Shown: positions 61,447 to 64,000 of the stretch, piece after piece
How the letters are laid out: every line of letters begins with the position of its first letter
Numbering within the stretch: position 1 is the stretch's first letter
IMG/VR virus record: IMGVR_UViG_3300008050_005857
Coordinates: 1-64,000 of that record
From: a virus
DNA length: 64,000 nucleotides
Reading direction: 5' to 3' (one strand)
Notes under the pieces: generated by a model
The model's database searches: none
What the model was told of the DNA's origin: nothing
Seen by the model: the letters and a program-made list of their open reading frames with translations, nothing else
Made by a program: the position numbers and the translations under genes

Positions 61447-62159
61447 AGAATTTAGTTTACATTGTAGCAATCGGAATGGAAGTAAAAGAACATACTGAAA
61501 AGGCATGGAAATTTTATTGTGAAAAGTATAATTGCGATTTTAAAGTTATAACTAAAGCATCAAGAAAAAATATGGCTCCACATTGGGAACGGTATACTAT
61601 ATTTGAAAAGTATCCTGGCTATGACAAATACTTATATGTAGATGCAGATGCTATGGTAAAATGGGATGCGCCAAACTTTTTTGAAACGGTGCATTATACA
61701 CCATCCGCGATTCACGCCGTTAAAGACATTGGATCACTCGAGTGGGTTTATAACAGTATTTTAGGTTATCAGGACTTATTCCCAAATCAAGACTTGAAAT
61801 GGTGGGAATATGTCACAACCGGATGGTTACTGTTCGATAATACACTAAAAGATTTTTTTACTAAAGTAATGAAATTCCATGCGGAGAATAATGAAGAACT
61901 TAATTTGCGACAATACAATACATTAAAGAAAGGCTTCGATCAAACACCAGTAAATTATCTTATTAGACAAGAGAATATTCAGTTAAAAGTATTACCTGAG
62001 GTTTTTTCTCTTGCACACTTACATAAAAAAGATATTTTTCAAAATGGAATGTTTGTAAATCTTCCGGCATATATTTGGCAGTTCAATGGCATACCAAAAG
62101 AACAGCTTCCATATATTATGGAACAATTATGGAATCATGTAAAGGATCAATACAAATGA
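61443..62159 (+). CDS. GT-A glycosyltransferase (GT8/GT34-like)
   Basis: A 238-residue protein. VYIVAIGMEVKEHTEKAWKFY is the opening strand, YDKYLYVDADAMVKW carries the DxD motif, and WWEYVTTGWLLFDNT plus GFDQTPVNYL are acceptor-side signatures of retaining GT-A enzymes. AAAGGA precedes ATG 61443. The ending overlaps the next GT2 gene. Confidence 0.75.
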   Translation: MKNLVYIVAIGMEVKEHTEKAWKFYCEKYNCDFKVITKASRKNMAPHWERYTIFEKYPGYDKYLYVDADAMVKWDAPNFFETVHYTPSAIHAVKDIGSLEWVYNSILGYQDLFPNQDLKWWEYVTTGWLLFDNTLKDFFTKVMKFHAENNEELNLRQYNTLKKGFDQTPVNYLIRQENIQLKVLPEVFSLAHLHKKDIFQNGMFVNLPAYIWQFNGIPKEQLPYIMEQLWNHVKDQYK

Positions 62160-62992
62160 TGACTTTTTGTATATCTACGTATAACAATTTAGACTATTTG
62201 AAGCTAGCTGTTAAATCTGTTAGAAAAAACTCATATTATAAAGATGCTCCTTTTATTGTTCACGCTGAAAACTGTAATGATGGAACTGATAATTGGTTAG
62301 ATTCAAATTTCAAAAAATACAATTTAGAGTACTACATAGATAAAAATGACCCTCCTTTAGGAATTGGCGGCGGAATGAATTTTTGTGCCGATAAGGTACA
62401 AACTGAATTCATAAACTTTTTACATTCAGATTTCTATGTAACAAAAAATTGGGATAAAGCCTTAATGGATATATTTGAAAAGTATCCAGAAGAAAAATTA
62501 TGGGTAAATTCACATAGAATAGAGCCTCAAATGTTTTCCGATTCAGAATCTAGACCTGGAACACTTGTCGTATCACAGAATACGTTTGGAGCATATTATA
62601 ACGATTTTGATACTGACTTGTTTGATGAATGGTCAAGTGAATTTGTAAAAATTAATAATTTTGAAATAGCAAAAGGTGAAGGAGTTAGTGGGTTAATAAG
62701 AAAAAAAGATTGGGACGAAATAGGTGGAAATGATCCGCTGTTCGCCCCGGCTAGTTGGGAAGACATGGATTTATTTTTAAGAATGTTAAACAAAGGCTTT
62801 AAGTTTGTTTTACCTTCAACGTCATTAATATGGCATTTTGGCGCTCGAGGAAGTCACAGACTTGAAGAAAACGAAGGTCAAAGTTCTGAGAGACAAATAA
62901 AGGCAGAACAAGACAACGAAACTAAATGGTTAAAAAAATGGGGTAGAATGCCTCAATACGATGAAATAGGATTTATATGCGGACTTCAATGA
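62156..62992 (+). CDS. GT2 glycosyltransferase
   Basis: A 278-residue protein. MTFCISTYNNLDYLKLAVKSVRKNS, VHAENCNDGTDNW and FINFLHSDFYVTKNWD (DxD-like HSD) define a GT2 fold; KGEGVSGLIRKKDWDEIGGNDP and WEDMDLFLRML are the later acceptor motifs. ATG 62156 overlaps the preceding stop, with AAGGA upstream; the frame is open to 62075 in the previous gene. Closely related in layout to the gene starting at 63437. Confidence 0.85.
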   Translation: MMTFCISTYNNLDYLKLAVKSVRKNSYYKDAPFIVHAENCNDGTDNWLDSNFKKYNLEYYIDKNDPPLGIGGGMNFCADKVQTEFINFLHSDFYVTKNWDKALMDIFEKYPEEKLWVNSHRIEPQMFSDSESRPGTLVVSQNTFGAYYNDFDTDLFDEWSSEFVKINNFEIAKGEGVSGLIRKKDWDEIGGNDPLFAPASWEDMDLFLRMLNKGFKFVLPSTSLIWHFGARGSHRLEENEGQSSERQIKAEQDNETKWLKKWGRMPQYDEIGFICGLQ

Positions 62993-63435
62993 TATGGCCC
63001 GTCAAAAGACATAATACTTTTGAGGATAATAGAGGATCGTTTACTCCAATGACTGCAGATTTGGATGGAGTAAAATGGGATCAGTTTAATGTTGTAACAA
63101 ATAATAACGCATGGGTTTTTAGGGGAATGCACTATCAAACTGATCCTCCACAAACGAAATCTATTCATGTTATCAAAGGTGAAATTTTAGATTTTGTTTA
63201 TGATCTTGAAACAAAAGAAATACAACACTTTCATTTGACACCGAATGAATATTTGCACGTTCCAGATTGTAAGGCTCATGGATATTGTACAATAGTTCCA
63301 AATACTATAGTTGCATATTTTGTTAAAGGAGCTTATTCTCCCGATTCAGAACATACAATACCATGGCATACACTTCCTGAGATAAAAGAACACCTTCCAA
63401 TTAGCAGAATAACAACATCAGATAAGGATAGTTAA
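62977..63435 (+). CDS. RmlC-like dTDP-sugar 3,5-epimerase/cupin
   Basis: A 152-residue cupin. FRGMHYQTDPPQTKSIHVIKGEILDFVYDL is the conserved RmlC core (HYQ catalytic His), preceded by FEDNRGSFTPM. The C-terminal YFVKGAYSPDSEHTIPWHTL is also typical. ATG 62977 has AGGA five bases upstream; ATG 62989 (ATGA overlap) is the alternative. It epimerises a 4-keto-6-deoxy nucleotide sugar in rhamnose-type pathways. RmlA, RmlB and RmlD are not seen here. Confidence 0.8.
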   Translation: MRTSMIWPVKRHNTFEDNRGSFTPMTADLDGVKWDQFNVVTNNNAWVFRGMHYQTDPPQTKSIHVIKGEILDFVYDLETKEIQHFHLTPNEYLHVPDCKAHGYCTIVPNTIVAYFVKGAYSPDSEHTIPWHTLPEIKEHLPISRITTSDKDS

Positions 63436-63436
63436 A

Positions 63437-64000
63437 ATGGTAAGTTTAATAGCACCTTCTTATAATAATTTAAGACATTTAAAAAATTTGGTTGAATCAT
63501 ATAATAAATGGGGCCCTGATGATTCGGAATTAATTATTGTTGATGATTATAGTGACGACGGAACAGAAGAATGGGTTACGTCAATAGTAACGGACAAGAT
63601 TAGATTTTATAGGAATAATGATAGGAGAGTTGGACATACAGTATTATACGATTGGGGTATTGAAAAAGCAAAAGGCGATGTTGTAGGTATTCTTCACGCT
63701 GATATGATTTTAGGTAAAAATTGTATTGAGAATATGCTTAAGCATTTACGCCCCGGAAGTGTAGTGTGCGCTACAAGAGTTGAACCACCATTACATCCTC
63801 CATCTCCTGAAAAAATAATTAAACCTTTTGGAATAGATTTTGATACTTTAGATATACCAATGTTTGATAAGTTTGTAGATCATGCATTAGTTGAATATAA
63901 AGATTTAGTTTCTCAGGGAATGTTTGCTCCATGGATATTATACAAAAAAGATTGGGATGAAGTTGGAGGTCATGATCACGTCCTTGCGCCTTTTCCGTTT
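63437..64000 (+). CDS. GT2 glycosyltransferase, 3' truncated by window edge
   Basis: The frame is open from ATG 63437 (AAGGA eight bases upstream) to the window end, 188 codons. MVSLIAPSYNNLRHLKNLVES, LIIVDDYSDDGTEEW and VGILHADMILGKN (DxD-like HAD) are GT2 motifs, followed by YKKDWDEVGGHDHVL, as in the related gene at 62156. The true end lies beyond the window. Confidence 0.85.
   Translation, partial: MVSLIAPSYNNLRHLKNLVESYNKWGPDDSELIIVDDYSDDGTEEWVTSIVTDKIRFYRNNDRRVGHTVLYDWGIEKAKGDVVGILHADMILGKNCIENMLKHLRPGSVVCATRVEPPLHPPSPEKIIKPFGIDFDTLDIPMFDKFVDHALVEYKDLVSQGMFAPWILYKKDWDEVGGHDHVLAPFPF

Overview
This window is a stretch of an AT-rich contractile-tailed phage genome of the T4-like (Tevenvirinae-related) marine type. 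The evidence is a tail sheath (gp18-like), tail tube (gp19-like), baseplate hub proteins and tape measure in T4-like order, together with gp32, UvsX, gp41 helicase and a gp43-type family B DNA polymerase. Every supported gene is on the + strand. Genes are packed with ATGA/TAATG overlaps, and non-coding space is confined to short promoter/terminator gaps plus one roughly 0.5 kb region that appears to encode an RNA. The host cannot be named from the sequence. The absence of photosynthesis genes argues against a typical cyanophage, a B12-dependent ribonucleotide reductase is present, and a predicted selenoprotein implies a host with selenocysteine machinery.

Layout. 1-6544: virion fibre region with two collagen-like proteins separated by an unknown 118-residue protein and a 731-residue probable virion protein. 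6553-13366: a post-translational or glycan modification block with three 2-oxoglutarate/Fe(II) oxygenase-like proteins interleaved with three GT-A glycosyltransferases and a sugar-nucleotide epimerase. 13359-28266: tail and baseplate genes (a small coiled-coil protein, sheath, tube, hub gp26-like, small overlapping gp51-like, a small helical protein, tape measure, tube-baseplate junction protein, LysM-like protein, gp27-like hub, basic protein). 28278-32598: a divergent family A DNA polymerase-like protein, a large unrecognised protein, a Nudix hydrolase and an unknown protein. 32607-33322: a SelW/Rdx-like selenoprotein gene with an in-frame UGA, then a predicted structured RNA. 33332-39681: gp32, UvsX, 5'-3' exonuclease, gp41 helicase, class II ribonucleotide reductase. 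39690-45280: a tight unit with two thymidylate-synthase-superfamily enzymes, a nucleotide kinase, a sulfotransferase, a guanidino-modifying enzyme, an APH-fold phosphotransferase and dUTPase. 45296-45444: tRNA-Ala and tRNA-Cys. 45520-52093: DNA polymerase B, dCMP deaminase, a DUF1599-like protein, a tiny membrane protein, type II glutamine synthetase, a lipoprotein-like protein, a PD-(D/E)XK nuclease, an unknown protein and a nucleotidyltransferase. 52118-64000: a long sugar locus with many glycosyltransferases, a methyltransferase, a PLP aminotransferase and an RmlC-like epimerase. It also holds a truncated radical-SAM remnant and runs off the window end inside a GT2 gene.

How it works together. 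A recurrent element, TTTTGAC then 8-11 nt then TATATATATTA, lies upstream of at least ten transcription units and is probably a phage-specific promoter class. Replication genes work with a nucleotide-supply set (class II RNR, dCMP deaminase, dUTPase, kinase). Both TS-like enzymes carry Asp at the base-recognition position that is Asn in thymidylate synthase, which suggests cytosine modification. The collagen-like fibres sit beside hydroxylase-like and glycosyltransferase genes, suggesting that the phage modifies its own collagen. The strongest candidates for something undescribed are the UGA-containing selenoprotein, the adjacent structured RNA, the possible collagen-modification cassette and the nucleotide-modification operon.
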